From Melitaea cinxia (taxonomy: Eukaryota > Arthropoda > Insecta > Lepidoptera > Nymphalidae), in the NCBI RefSeq assembly GCF_905220565.1, contig NC_059416.1:2914001-2978000 (forward strand): 64,000 nt of DNA. Reading direction: 5' to 3'. Every line of letters begins with the position of its first letter. Positions within the stretch are counted from its first letter, which is position 1. The position numbers and the translations under genes are program-made. Positions 55,063 to 64,000 of the stretch are shown one piece after another. The notes beneath the pieces are model-generated. The model was not told the origin of the DNA. It was given only the letters and a program-made list of their open reading frames with translations, and searched no databases.

Positions 55063-55522
55063 ATAATAGCGGTATATATATAATAGCTGTGACGGACATA
55101 AAGACAAGCTAATTAATATACATATAACCCTAAAACCGAGCAAGATTACGCCATGACAGTTGGCCACTTCCCGATAGCATCAAAGCCATAACTTTAGGAC
55201 GCTCTCGCCCTTTGCTAATCGAACTGTCACGACCGCACGTTACACCAAAGTGTAACAAAATAACGAATATTAGAAAATATCTGTGGTTTTAATAAAATGC
55301 TCCGAATAAGATTGAAATTGAGACACGTTGTATAAATGTATATTTTCATGATTCATAGATGAAGCTCTGTCAGCAGTAAAAAATAATATAAATAATCGCC
55401 TATACTTATTTTTTGTAAGACTAGCTGTACCCCGCAATTTCACTTGGCTGAATTCGTGAACGGGTTTTTTTTCTCCGGGGGTTTTATGTGCGATTTTGAC
55501 CAAGTTATAGATTTCTTATTTG

Positions 55523-55690
55523 ACTAGCCCGTTAGCGGAATTTGCTGTATTTCGGGTATTTTCTGATTTTTTTATAAGTACCTACATTCATACTCAGGAC
55601 GGAAAATATGTATTTATTGATATAATTATGTATTATTTGTTAAAAAAATGTATATATGTCTTAGGAACGACGACTGTGTGTGTGTTAAAG
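55523..55690 (+). mobile_element. SINE family F, degenerate
   Basis: GACTAGCCCGTTAGCGGAAT at the 5' end and TTAGGAACGACGACTGTGTG at the 3' end; tRNA boxes are largely lost. Confidence 0.5.
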
Positions 55691-55958
55691 ATATTACTAT
55701 TATTATTATTATAACTATTTTTTTTACCAATTAAATCTATCTTCAATAAACATATTTTTTGATAGATATTAAATTTTTGAAATAGTTGTTACTATGTTAA
55801 GTATAAATATAGTTTTATTTGGCTACTTAATCTAAAATAAGTGTAATTATTTTTATTGTGTAGTATATAAAAGCACTTATAATATAATAGTATATTTAAA
55901 TAAAACATTACACTTCATATTTATTTAAAGTAGGCAAAATGTTTTAAAATCAAACTTA

Positions 55959-56309
55959 TCTATACAAATAAATAAAATTGGAGTGTCTGTTTGTAATATT
56001 AAAGTAACCGCTTTTTACTGAATGTATATGGATGTATACACGGTTCACGTACCAAAATAACATTTTTTACAATTACCATTATATTATTAACAATTATACA
56101 TTGTCTGTCTGTCTGTTTGTTCCAGCTAATCTCTGAAATGGCTGAACCGATTTTCATGTGACTTTCACTGGCAGATAGCTGGTGTAATAAGAAGTCACTT
56201 GGGCTACTTTTAGTTTAGAATTTCGTTTATTTTATATTATAACTCTGCGAACTGAACAAAAACTTGTATTTGTTAAATTCCACGCGGACGATGTCACAGG
56301 CACAGCTGG
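55959..56309 (+). mobile_element. Mini-Helitron, 351 bp
   Basis: TC after A (55958) and end CACAGCTGG before T (56310), a CTRR-T end. Interior has CTCTGAAATGGCTGAACCGA, shared in style with other copies. Non-coding. Confidence 0.6.
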
Positions 56310-56661
56310 TTAATAAATAAATAAAAAATATAAAAAAGATTTCAGATCTAATCAGATTGCAATCGATCTCAGTCTCAAAAGTGCAAAAGTATCAAATAAC
56401 CAATTTCTATCTATAATAGCTCTTCAAATATTTTGACACTGACACAAAAAGCCACAAACATCCCTAATTAAAAATTAAAAAAGTTTTTTTTTTTAAATAT
56501 TTAATCGTTCGAAAATCGCTTGGATAAAGTATCGGTTACATTACACTCCAACGAATTTACAGCTGGGTGTCTGAAGGTATCTTATTACTGATATAAACAT
56601 ATCTTTATTTATAATCTGTAGCTCAGAGTTTACTGTTGGACAAAATTTGAAACGATTACGA

Positions 56662-56740
56662 TTCAGCTAGTAATAGCCCACAGCTGGGCAGAGGCCTCTT
56701 TTTCCATGTGGGAGAAGGTTTTTCAGGAAGTAATTACAGA
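56662..56740 (-). mobile_element. Metulj-like SINE 3' tail, minus
   Basis: ATTCAGCTAGTAATAGCCCA, GCTGGGCAGAGGCCTCTTTT and CCATGTGGGAGAAGG. Confidence 0.55.
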
Positions 56741-56983
56741 TCTCCATCTATCTACGTACCAAGTTTCTTTACAGTAAGTCCAGCAGTTATTGCGTGACAT
56801 TAAAAATATCTGACATTTAAAACCATTTGTGAAAGAATATGTTTTTATATACTGTAAGTACTGTTACTACGTACGAACGTTGGGGTGTATGCAACTGACT
56901 TGGTAACGGGTCGCACGTGACCTTTGGCTCTGCAACGTTGCCGAAATATCCGTAGTTTTAAAATGACAAACGCGATACACACT

Positions 56984-57520
56984 TCAGCCTATCGCAGTCC
57001 ACTGCTGGACATAGGCCTCCCCAAGTTTGTTCCAGACATCCCGGTCTTCCGCAATCCTCATCCAGCCTACACCGGCAATCTTACGTAGATCGTCGGTCCA
57101 ACGGGCCGGAGGACGTCCCACACTGCGTTTGCCAAGACGCGGTCTCCACTCTAGGATCCGTCTACTCCAACGGCCATCAGTTCTGCGATACAGATGACCA
57201 GCCCACTGCCACTTCAACTTGCTAATTCTGTGGGCTATGTCGGTTACTTTCGTTCTCTCGCGGATAGTCTCATTTCTAATCCTCTCTTTGAGAGAGACCC
57301 CAAGCATAGCCCGTTCCATTGCACGTTGAGCGACTTTAAGCTTGTGGACCAGTTCCTTCGTCAGTGTCCATGTCTCGGCTCCGTATGTTAACACAGGCAG
57401 GACGCATTGTTCGAAAACTTTTGTCTTCAAGCATTGCGGAATCTTCGAAGCGAAGATTCGACGGAATCTGCCAAACGCCACCCAGCTCAACCGAATACTC
57501 CTTAATATTATTATTATTAT
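56984..57520 (-). pseudogene. RTE-type retrotransposon, 5'-truncated, C-terminal about 170 residues
   Basis: Open without interruption on the minus strand from about 57500 to the stop in CGATAGGCTGA (56984-56994). Contains VLPVLTYGAETWTLTKELVH, KLKWQWAGHLYRR, GRPPARWTDDLRKIAG and the end EAYVQQWTAIG. This is the region after the reverse-transcriptase core in RTE-clade elements. The last codons are the very sequence that SINE family B carries as its tail. The 5' end is cut at a TTA microsatellite. The antisense frames at 57194-57627 are shadows. Confidence 0.8.
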
Positions 57521-57615
57521 TATTATATATGATAACAATTGTGACCGACAGCTTAACGTGCTCTCCGAGGCATGGTGGGGAGACCCGTAAGGACTGCACA
57601 GACGCTATAAACAAT
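57521..57615 (-). mobile_element. (TTA)n plus Metulj-like SINE fragment, minus
   Basis: ATTATTATTATTATTATTAT, then GACCGACAGCTTAACGTGCT and CCGAGGCATGGTGGGGAGAC, matching the middle of 52829-53155. Confidence 0.6.
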
Positions 57616-58685
57616 GTTATCACATAATCAGATAATCACGTGTGTATTGTAAAGTAATTAATGATAATTAATTTAAGCGATAATTAAACTGAATCTCAGA
57701 CGTAAACATTAAACTGCGAACGGCGATCAACATTTTAAATCGACGATAAATTTCGTATCGACAATTTAATCGAAACGGTCGTGTTCAAACATGTTTAAAA
57801 TACCAAAAGTGGCAATCGGACATGCCAGATGAAAGGCTCGACCGTCGATATTATTTCGATTCGTATCAAAATTCGAATCAGCCACCGACGGTTAAATTAC
57901 AACTATTCCCTTAATGTAAATTTTATATTGGCGAAGTAATTTTTTGTTTTTTAAACCTTTTGCAATTTTATTTTGTATGTATTTGTGTGTATTTTGTATA
58001 TATTTGTATGGTCTCTGTAATGCGGTTGTGGATTCTTTAGAGTTTTAGACCTTTCTGTATCTTTCAATGCGGTTCTTTTTCTTAGATTTGAATAACGTCT
58101 TGAGAATTTTACATTCAATGGCTTAGGTTTTTAGCTTCTTCAGCTATATGTCTGCAGTTATTTCATTTTGTCTGAGATAACTTTCTTTAGGTACTTGTGA
58201 GACTTAAAATAAAATTTTATATTTTCTAGTAGAGTTTGAAGCGTAAAGCATGTACGGTTATGTGTGTGTACACGTGCCTGTTTGTTGTTGAATAATTTCA
58301 GTCTCTGACCCCTTAAAGTTTTGGGTCTATACTACAGAAACTGTAAAATAAAATCACAATCACACAATGAAAAACATCTGCGTGGTGTGGTTTATACAAA
58401 AATCAGCAATAGCGAATTATTCGCACTAAAAATAAGTAAAAAAATTACCTACTCTCAATCATATTGACGTTGTTTCTAAATTAAAGCCATCATATACTTA
58501 ATTTTAATAATTAATTAGTTTACAAAAACAAAAGCAATAATATTTTTTGTAGTTGTGGATGCCGATAGAGCAAGTGATTATCTATAAAATGATATGTAAT
58601 TTATGTGGAGTGATTGCGAGGTTTTTCCCAAATAGGAAGGTAAAAATCAAGAATAGCAACCTAAGCGTATTAATATATGATAAGT
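57616..58685. other. Intergenic sequence, no feature found
   Basis: No reading frame, RNA or defined repeat supported. Confidence 0.5.
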
Positions 58686-58785
58686 TCATCATCATCATCA
58701 TCATCATCATTACAGCCTATCACAGTCCACTGCTGGACATAGGCCTCCAAAAGTTTACGCCAAAAATAGCGTGAACTCATGTGAT
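58686..58785 (-). mobile_element. SINE-like family B 3' tail with (ATC)n, minus
   Basis: TCATCATCATCATCATCATC, then ACAGCCTATCACAGTCCACT and GCTGGACATAGGCCTCC. Ends in GCGTGAACTCATGTG as in the full copies. Confidence 0.7.
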
Positions 58786-58937
58786 AAGTTGGGTCTGGTT
58801 TAATAAGAAACATTAATTGATGCAAATAAAAAATAAAGGAGACCAATTTTCGTGTAAAAATACAAATCCAAAGGGAGAGAGAGAGACTATGCTTTTATTG
58901 ACAGTAAGTTTTAGTAATTGTCAGATTTTGACACACG

Positions 58938-59045
58938 ACGATTCAGTCCGTAACATCCCACTGCTGGGCATAGGCGTCTTTCTCTGTGTAAGATAAGGAT
59001 CGGATCCATAACGCTGCTCCACAGCGGATTGGCACACGTATATTA
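58938..59045 (-). mobile_element. Metulj-like SINE 3' tail, minus
   Basis: GATTCAGTCCGTAACATCCC, TGCTGGGCATAGGCGTCTTT and ATAACGCTGCTCCACAGCGG. Confidence 0.6.
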
Positions 59046-60889
59046 TAATATAGTTAGTTTAATTGTGTATAATGAACGCTGGATATAATCGAGATATATC
59101 AAATTAAAACACACACAAAGCATACCATTTCAAAGTACAAAGCATTAGTAAAATTAGAAACAGTAATTTAATTTAAAACCTTGTACCCAAATACTACATA
59201 TATGCGATTAGTTACCCTGTACCTAATAGTGTTACCGTGATATAGTATAAAGTATAATTTATCGCTAGAAATAATTATTAAAAACAACTCAACACAGATC
59301 GAAATATATTTATTTCATTTTCATTTTATATTTTATTGTACACCACAAATATATTACAAACAAAGCATAAAGGTAGTTAAAGACAGTGAAGTAGAATGGG
59401 GCGGACTTATGGCTAATTAGCTATTTCACCCAGACAACTCAATCATAAAAAGGAAACTTATTATCTAAATTGGGTAGGTGGTGTAGATTGTATATGAACT
59501 TACATACAAATGTCTACATTCTAATACTTATAGATAATAATAAATAAAAAAAAGAATAAAAATATAATATATATTCTATCAAACCTGTGAAGGCCTATGT
59601 CCAGTAGTGGACTGCGATAGGCTGAAGTGATGATGATGATGATGATATATTCTATCACAAACTAATAAAGTATGTAAGCATGAACGTAAATTAAAGATAA
59701 AAATTAAGATGACGATGAAAACACAAACATACATACATATAAACAAAAGAAAAAAAAAGAAAATAAATTGCACCATATAACACTAAATCGCCATATCATG
59801 AAATCAGCAGAATATAAATAAATGTCTTAAAATCAACAAAATCAATGATTCAAATAAACTATACTCACATATTCTAATTTTAAAAATGAAGACAAATTCC
59901 AATGAAACCGGGAGAAACAACTAGTTTTAAACAAAGTTATGTAATATGAGTTACCCGGTGTCCATAATAGCGTAGCCATTTTAACTTGAGACGTTTAACT
60001 TGTCAATAATTCATGATATTAAGTGCGTTATTGTTCTTAGGCTTATTTAGGTAGAGTCCCGCGGGCACGGATTACGTTCAATACCCGCATCCCTCGCTAT
60101 TAATAAATAACGAGGTAGCTACGATGAGGTAGCTAAAAATGTTAACGTTTTTAATGGATTTCCGTTTGTTTAAGATTTTTTATTAGATTACTTATATTAG
60201 TTATTATATTTCAGTGGGAATATGTCTGATACTTAAAATGCTTGAGTTTAAAAGTATAATTTTAATGTGTTTTTCGTCTAATTTAGTACTAATAATATTT
60301 TTATACGATTCAAATTTTACTCGATATTTAATTAACTTTTAAATTGTTTGACTTTTTTGTAAGCCAACTAAAATAACTAAAATAATATTGAAGACAAATC
60401 TCTCAATCAATTATCTGTATTTGAATAGTGTATAAATAGTGTATTGAGAATGAAAGTCTTAAATATCTAAAAACTACACACACGATATATTTCGATCACG
60501 GTTACGAGTCAGCTTGTAACATCCCGTAGTGGGCTTAGTGGCGGTTTGGCGGATAAGCGATAGGTATTCAGACAAAAAACGTGTATCTAGCATATAAGTT
60601 ACTGATATGATTTATCGGTAGGTTATAAAACAGACATTAGAACATGTTTTTGAGAAAAAGTTTTAGTCAATGCAATTACAACTTTTTTGTTTCAATTCAA
60701 AAGAAATATCTTACCCTAGTCGTGCCCCGCGGTTCCACACGTCTTAATGTGAGGAAAAAATAGTCAATAGCTTTCTTCGGTAAATGGGCTATTTAACACG
60801 ATAAAAAGTTATCAATTTGAAACAGTAGTTTCTGAGCTTTGTGCGTTTAAACAAACAGTCAAAGAAACTATTTAGCTGTACTCGTATAA
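59046..60889. other. Intergenic sequence, only tail fragments recognised
   Basis: An RTE-type tail lies at 59585-59650 in plus orientation (GGCCTATGTCCAGTAGTGG, then TGATGATGATGATGATG). A worn Metulj-like tail lies at about 60505-60560. Nothing else is supported. Confidence 0.5.
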
Positions 60890-61205
60890 TCTAATATATA
60901 AAATTCTCGTGTCACAGTTTTCGTTGCCATACTCCTCCGAAACGGCTTGACCGATTTTGATGAAATTTTTTGTGCTTATCTGGTATCTATGATAATCGGC
61001 CAACATCTATTTTTCATCCCCCTAAATGTTAGGGGTAGTCCACCCCTAAATTTTGTTTTTATTTTTTAGACAAAATTTTTAATTTCTATTTTTTTATGAT
61101 ACAACATTAAAAAATACATACAACCCTAAATTTTCAACCCTCTACCATCAACCCCTATTTTTAAATAGCGTTTAGCGGCAAGACAACGTTTGCCGGGTCA
61201 GCTAG
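60890..61205 (+). mobile_element. Mini-Helitron, 316 bp, complete
   Basis: TC after A (60889) and end CTAG before T (61206). A 3' hairpin with stem CGGCAA/TTGCCG lies about 10 nt before the end (GGGTCAGCTAG). Interior has TTCTCGTGTCACAGTTTTCG. Confidence 0.75.
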
Positions 61206-61848
61206 TATTAATATAGATATGGGGTATACATGACAGCGTTTCGCACGCGATAGTCGCGGTGACTAGACACACCAAGGCCTGTGTCTACTACACCGACTAC
61301 AGAGATGACGCGATCTGTCGTTTCGTCGGGAGGGCGGCGGAGGCTACGGAAAAAGACATCCTCGAGCATAGTCTCAAGATGGCGATTCATAATAGAGACA
61401 CCGCCGTCGTTGAGAGTATTCTCGAGATGTCAAAATAAAATTGGAATAGGTTGCTTTGCTTGGGAGTACTCCTCGTTGGTAGTAATATAGACAATATTAA
61501 AAAAATATATATTTTTAAGAAAACTATTATTACGCATGTAAATAATGTAAGATTTAGCTAGATATAAGTATAGTATTATAAGGAAATAATAATAATACAA
61601 AAAAAAAAAAAAAAAAAAAAATTGTACCATACATTAGATTAAGAACCGGTCGGTGGACTCACGTCTCTTTTGGAGACATTAAAAACAGTCTGACTTGAAC
61701 AGCGATGTTGCTGAGTAACGCCTACCTTGACATACAAAAAAAATAAAAATAAAAATCGCATGTATTTCGAATAAAAAAGGACATGGGTTTATAAGCCCGT
61801 GAATGTATATGACTTGTAAAAAAAAAAAAAAAGTATTAATATAGATAT
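61205..61848 (+). mobile_element. Retroposed segment with 16-bp target duplication and poly(A)
   Basis: Insert 61221-61832 ends in 15 A and is flanked by perfect copies of GTATTAATATAGATAT (61205-61220 and 61833-61848). A second A-run of 23 lies inside at 61599-61621. The 5' third is GC-rich compared with all surroundings. The structure is that of a LINE-mediated insertion, either a 5'-truncated LINE or a processed copy of a cellular or other mRNA. Confidence 0.85.
61217..61438 (+). pseudogene. Unidentified 3' coding fragment inside the retroposed segment
   Basis: The plus frame is open from 61217 to TAA (61436-61438); within the insert, 68 codons run from GAC 61232. It reads VTRHTKACVYYTDYRDDAI, then VGRAAEATEKDILEHSLKMA and HNRDTAVVESILEMSK. 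Balanced composition and GC-rich codons suggest a real former coding end. I recognise no family; the last part is helical and vaguely ankyrin-like. No start codon, so it is a truncated copy. Confidence 0.5.
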
Positions 61849-62070
61849 TAGTTTTTGTTGATAAAAATAAGAAGATATATCGTAAGCTTTAATCTATTGG
61901 ATACCGCTATATGTCAAATATTCTTATTTATCTTATATACTTTCTTATTAGCTGACCAAACAAGCCCCACAGAACATCTCAAATGTTTTGAAATTGCACC
62001 ATTATTTGAAGAATCTCCATAAAATGTTTTGCGATGATTTCAGTTATTGAATAACGATCACATCTTTCAG
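61849..62070 (+). other. Intron sequence before the homeobox-like exon
   Basis: AT-rich and ends in the acceptor CATCTTTCAG at 62061-62070. An upstream exon must exist left of here, but I could not identify it. Confidence 0.5.
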
Positions 62071-62385
62071 GCTGCTACAGAACGATGCGCTGAGACCAAA
62101 CATGGATTCCCCAGTCTCATCCCAGGACAACGACATCGAAGTAAACGTCGTATCTGGAGCCAGCAGTCCTGACATCCCTTCCTCACCTTCTAGAAGAGAC
62201 CAGAAGAGCCCCTTCTATGATTTGAAGAAGGATAAAGAAGAGAAGGCCACGGGCAGTGCTCCTTACACGAGTTTTTCTATCAGTTCCATTCTTAACCGGA
62301 CTGAGCCGAGAAGGGAGTCGAATGTTCTGGAAGCTGCGTTAGCTGCTAATCATTTCGGGAGTGCCAATGATGCTATGTTATCGAG
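62071..62385 (+). CDS. N-terminal exon of a probable NK-type homeobox gene
   Basis: Acceptor CATCTTTCAG before 62071, ATG at 62102, donor GTAGGT at 62386; the exon ends two bases into a codon. It encodes 94 full residues. Residues 1-60 are acidic and Ser/Pro-rich; YTSFSISSILNRTEP follows at about 59-73 and holds an eh1 (TN) motif F-x-I-x-x-I-L, which recruits the Groucho corepressor in NK and other homeodomain repressors. The following AALAANHFG helix fits such an N-terminus. No homeodomain is in the window, so subfamily is open; NK7.1 is my best guess from memory. The frame is also open upstream of the ATG to the exon start, so translation could begin in an earlier exon. Confidence 0.65.
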
Positions 62386-62571
62386 GTAGGTTTTTTTTTT
62401 AATATTTAAATTGTTATGTATTTATATATGTATTTATTTTATATATGTAAGTATTATGAATGTTTATTATTATATATTATCTATTTGTACTTTATTTAAA
62501 TATTCTAATTCGAACACCAATTATTTGTGTACTTCCTAACTGCAGTTTCTATTTCGTGTCCTATACCCAAA

Positions 62572-62690
62572 GGTTGTTTGGAAGAGATCGCTCTTTCAGC
62601 GATAAGACCGCCTTTGTACATCTTTCATTTTATGTTTCTTTTTGTTGTCGCTTTTAATGGTGTACAATAAAGAGTATTATTATTAATATA
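62572..62690 (+). mobile_element. Non-LTR retrotransposon 3' end
   Basis: GGTTGTTTGGAAGAGATCGC, GCGATAAGACCGCCTTTGTA and GTGTACAATAAAGAGTATTA; same family as 11327-11460. Confidence 0.55.
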
Positions 62691-62935
62691 TCTATATATA
62701 TGTATATTTCTTGTGTGCGTGTGTATGTCACTGATCTCCTCCTAGACGGCTGGACCGATTTTGTTGAGTTTTTTTGTGTGAGTTCAAGGAGATTCGAGGA
62801 TGGTTTAGATTCACAATTTGGTCCACTGGAAAATGTTTATTCAACTAATTTTTTATTTATAAGTAATTGTTAATTTTGGAATGTTTTACATTGGATCCGG
62901 AAGAGTGCGCTACCATCGCAGCATCAAATATTAAA
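62691..62935 (+). mobile_element. Helitron-like 5' fragment and intron sequence
   Basis: TCCTCCTAGACGGCTGGACC, then GATTTTGTTGAGTTTTTTTG resemble the 5' half of the mini-Helitrons. No 3' end found. Confidence 0.35.
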
Positions 62936-62936
62936 T

Positions 62937-64000
62937 ATTATAAATAAATAAATAAAATAAATAAAGCCTTTATTCACTGACCAACAAGCACTGCACAATT
63001 TTTGTTTTTTACTATTTTAGTAACCGGTTCTTTTGCCAGGTTGTCCTTCGACATAGGCCTCCCCTAGTTGCTCCCACACTTTTCTTTCACGAGCTAATCT
63101 TCTCCATCCTTTTGGTAGATCGTCATCCCATCTTTTTATTGGACGCCCTCTTTGCCTCTTTCCATTTCTAGGGTACCACTCCATAATATTTTTGGTCCAT
63201 TTTTCCTTATTTGTTCTCATAATATGTCCTATCCAGTTCCATTTCAGTTTTTTAATTGTTTTGCTAATATCACTCACTTTTGTCTTGCTTCTTATTTTAG
63301 CGATGGTCCACCGGTCTCGCAGCTTTATATTAAGCATACTTCGTTCCATGTGACGTTGGCAACTTACAAGTTTTGCGTTGTTTTTGTACGTAGCAGGCCA
63401 AGTTTGACACCCGTAGGTAAGGCATGGAAGAATGCAGATGTTGTATAATTTGCTTTTAACAGTCATTGGGATTGTTTCGTTTTTAAATATTTCTTTCAAA
63501 GACCAATAGCGTTTACAAGTGTTGCTTATTCTTCTGTCGATCTCCTTTGAATATTGGTCTTTTGTAGATATGATTTGTCCTAGATATACGTATTCGTCGA
63601 CATATTCAATAGGCTCTTGCCTTAGTTCTATGTTATGTTTTATCGCATTTGTCATTAGCTTAGTCTTAATTGGATTCATAGATAAGCCTGCCTTCCTGCT
63701 TTCTTGGTCCAGTTGATATATCATAGTTTGAAGCATTTCCGGAGTATCAGCAAATAGTACGATATCGTCAGCAAATCTTAGATGGTTTAGGTTGGTTCCA
63801 TTTACATTTATGCCAAAGTGCTCCCATTCAATATTTCGAAATATATTTTCAAGAACTGCTGTAAATATCTTCGGCGAAAGTGGATCCCCCTGTCTGACGC
63901 CTCTTTCGATGGTAAACTCATCTCCTACTCGTTCTAGTTGAATCTTCGCTGTGGAATATTTGTATATTTCTTTTATAATATTTATATATTTACTTTCTAT
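62937..64000 (-). mobile_element. RTE-type non-LTR retrotransposon, 3' part, runs off the right edge
   Basis: The minus frame is open from the window edge (64000) to the stop just before 63017. It contains the reverse-transcriptase motifs RGVRQGDPLSPKIF near 63880 and the catalytic FADD near 63765 (RFADDIVLFAD), then ILPCLTYGCQTW, KLKWNWIGHIMR, GRPIKRWDDDLPKGWRR and WEQLGEAYVEGQPGKRTGY. After the stop come about 70 nt with AATAAAG and a (TTTA)n tail ending near 62937. It sits in an intron of the homeobox-like gene, in the opposite direction. The visible part is intact, so this may be a recent copy. Confidence 0.85.

Noticed and set aside
57194..57627. Plus-strand frames of 65-87 residues
   Set aside because: Antisense of the RTE C-terminal coding fragment.
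61208..61390. Minus-strand 60-residue frame in the retroposed segment
   Set aside because: The poly(A) tail fixes the sense strand as plus, and the plus frame ends in a proper stop upstream of the A-run.

Overview
The window is AT-rich animal nuclear DNA with introns, no operons, and a dense load of young and old transposable elements. The element types point to a butterfly or moth (Lepidoptera): 170-350 bp mini-Helitrons that start TC, end CTAG or CTGG and sit between A and T; tRNA-derived SINEs resembling the Metulj family of Heliconius; RTE-type non-LTR retrotransposons; and the repeat families typical of lepidopteran introns. This assignment is inference; no search was possible.

Three protein-coding genes can be supported. 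(1) Positions 622-24495, minus strand: eight phase-compatible exons encode the first 380 residues of a coiled-coil protein that I do not recognise. It continues off the left edge, and one of its introns is 16.4 kb and full of transposons. (2) Positions 30424-39204, plus strand: a complete seven-exon gene for a 1748-residue PGC-1-family coactivator (Drosophila spargel, srl). It has an LXXLL box, a DHDY motif, an array of about eight 23-residue repeats, an RS domain, a serine tract and a C-terminal RRM with the family's characteristic tail. One 84-nt intron keeps the frame open when retained. (3) Positions 62071-62385, plus strand: an N-terminal exon with an engrailed-homology-1 motif (FSISSIL), which looks like the start of an NK-type homeobox gene running off the right edge.

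RNA genes: one intact tRNA-Leu(AAG) at 21870-21951, plus a tRNA-like pseudogene at 23001-23073 that is part of an inverted repeat.

Layout: 1-24.5 kb is the minus-strand gene, with nested elements in its large intron, including a Helitron and a pogo-like element inserted side by side into one copy of a duplicated repeat. From 24.5 to 30.4 kb is AT-rich sequence between the divergent genes 1 and 2, which must hold their promoters. From 30.4 to about 40 kb is srl and its 3' UTR. From 40.8 to 62 kb is a gene-poor region of SINEs, mini-Helitrons and RTE fragments; it includes a retroposed segment with a perfect 16-bp target-site duplication and an unidentified 68-codon reading frame. From 62 to 64 kb is the homeobox-like exon and, on the minus strand in its intron, the 3' part of an RTE-type element with recognisable reverse-transcriptase motifs.

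I found no CRISPR array, no bacterial system and no clear novel defence or metabolic system. The most noteworthy points are the retention-tolerant intron and repeat array in srl, the nested insertions with a built-in empty-site control, the retroposon at 61.2 kb, the unknown coiled-coil gene and the head-to-head tRNA-like element.
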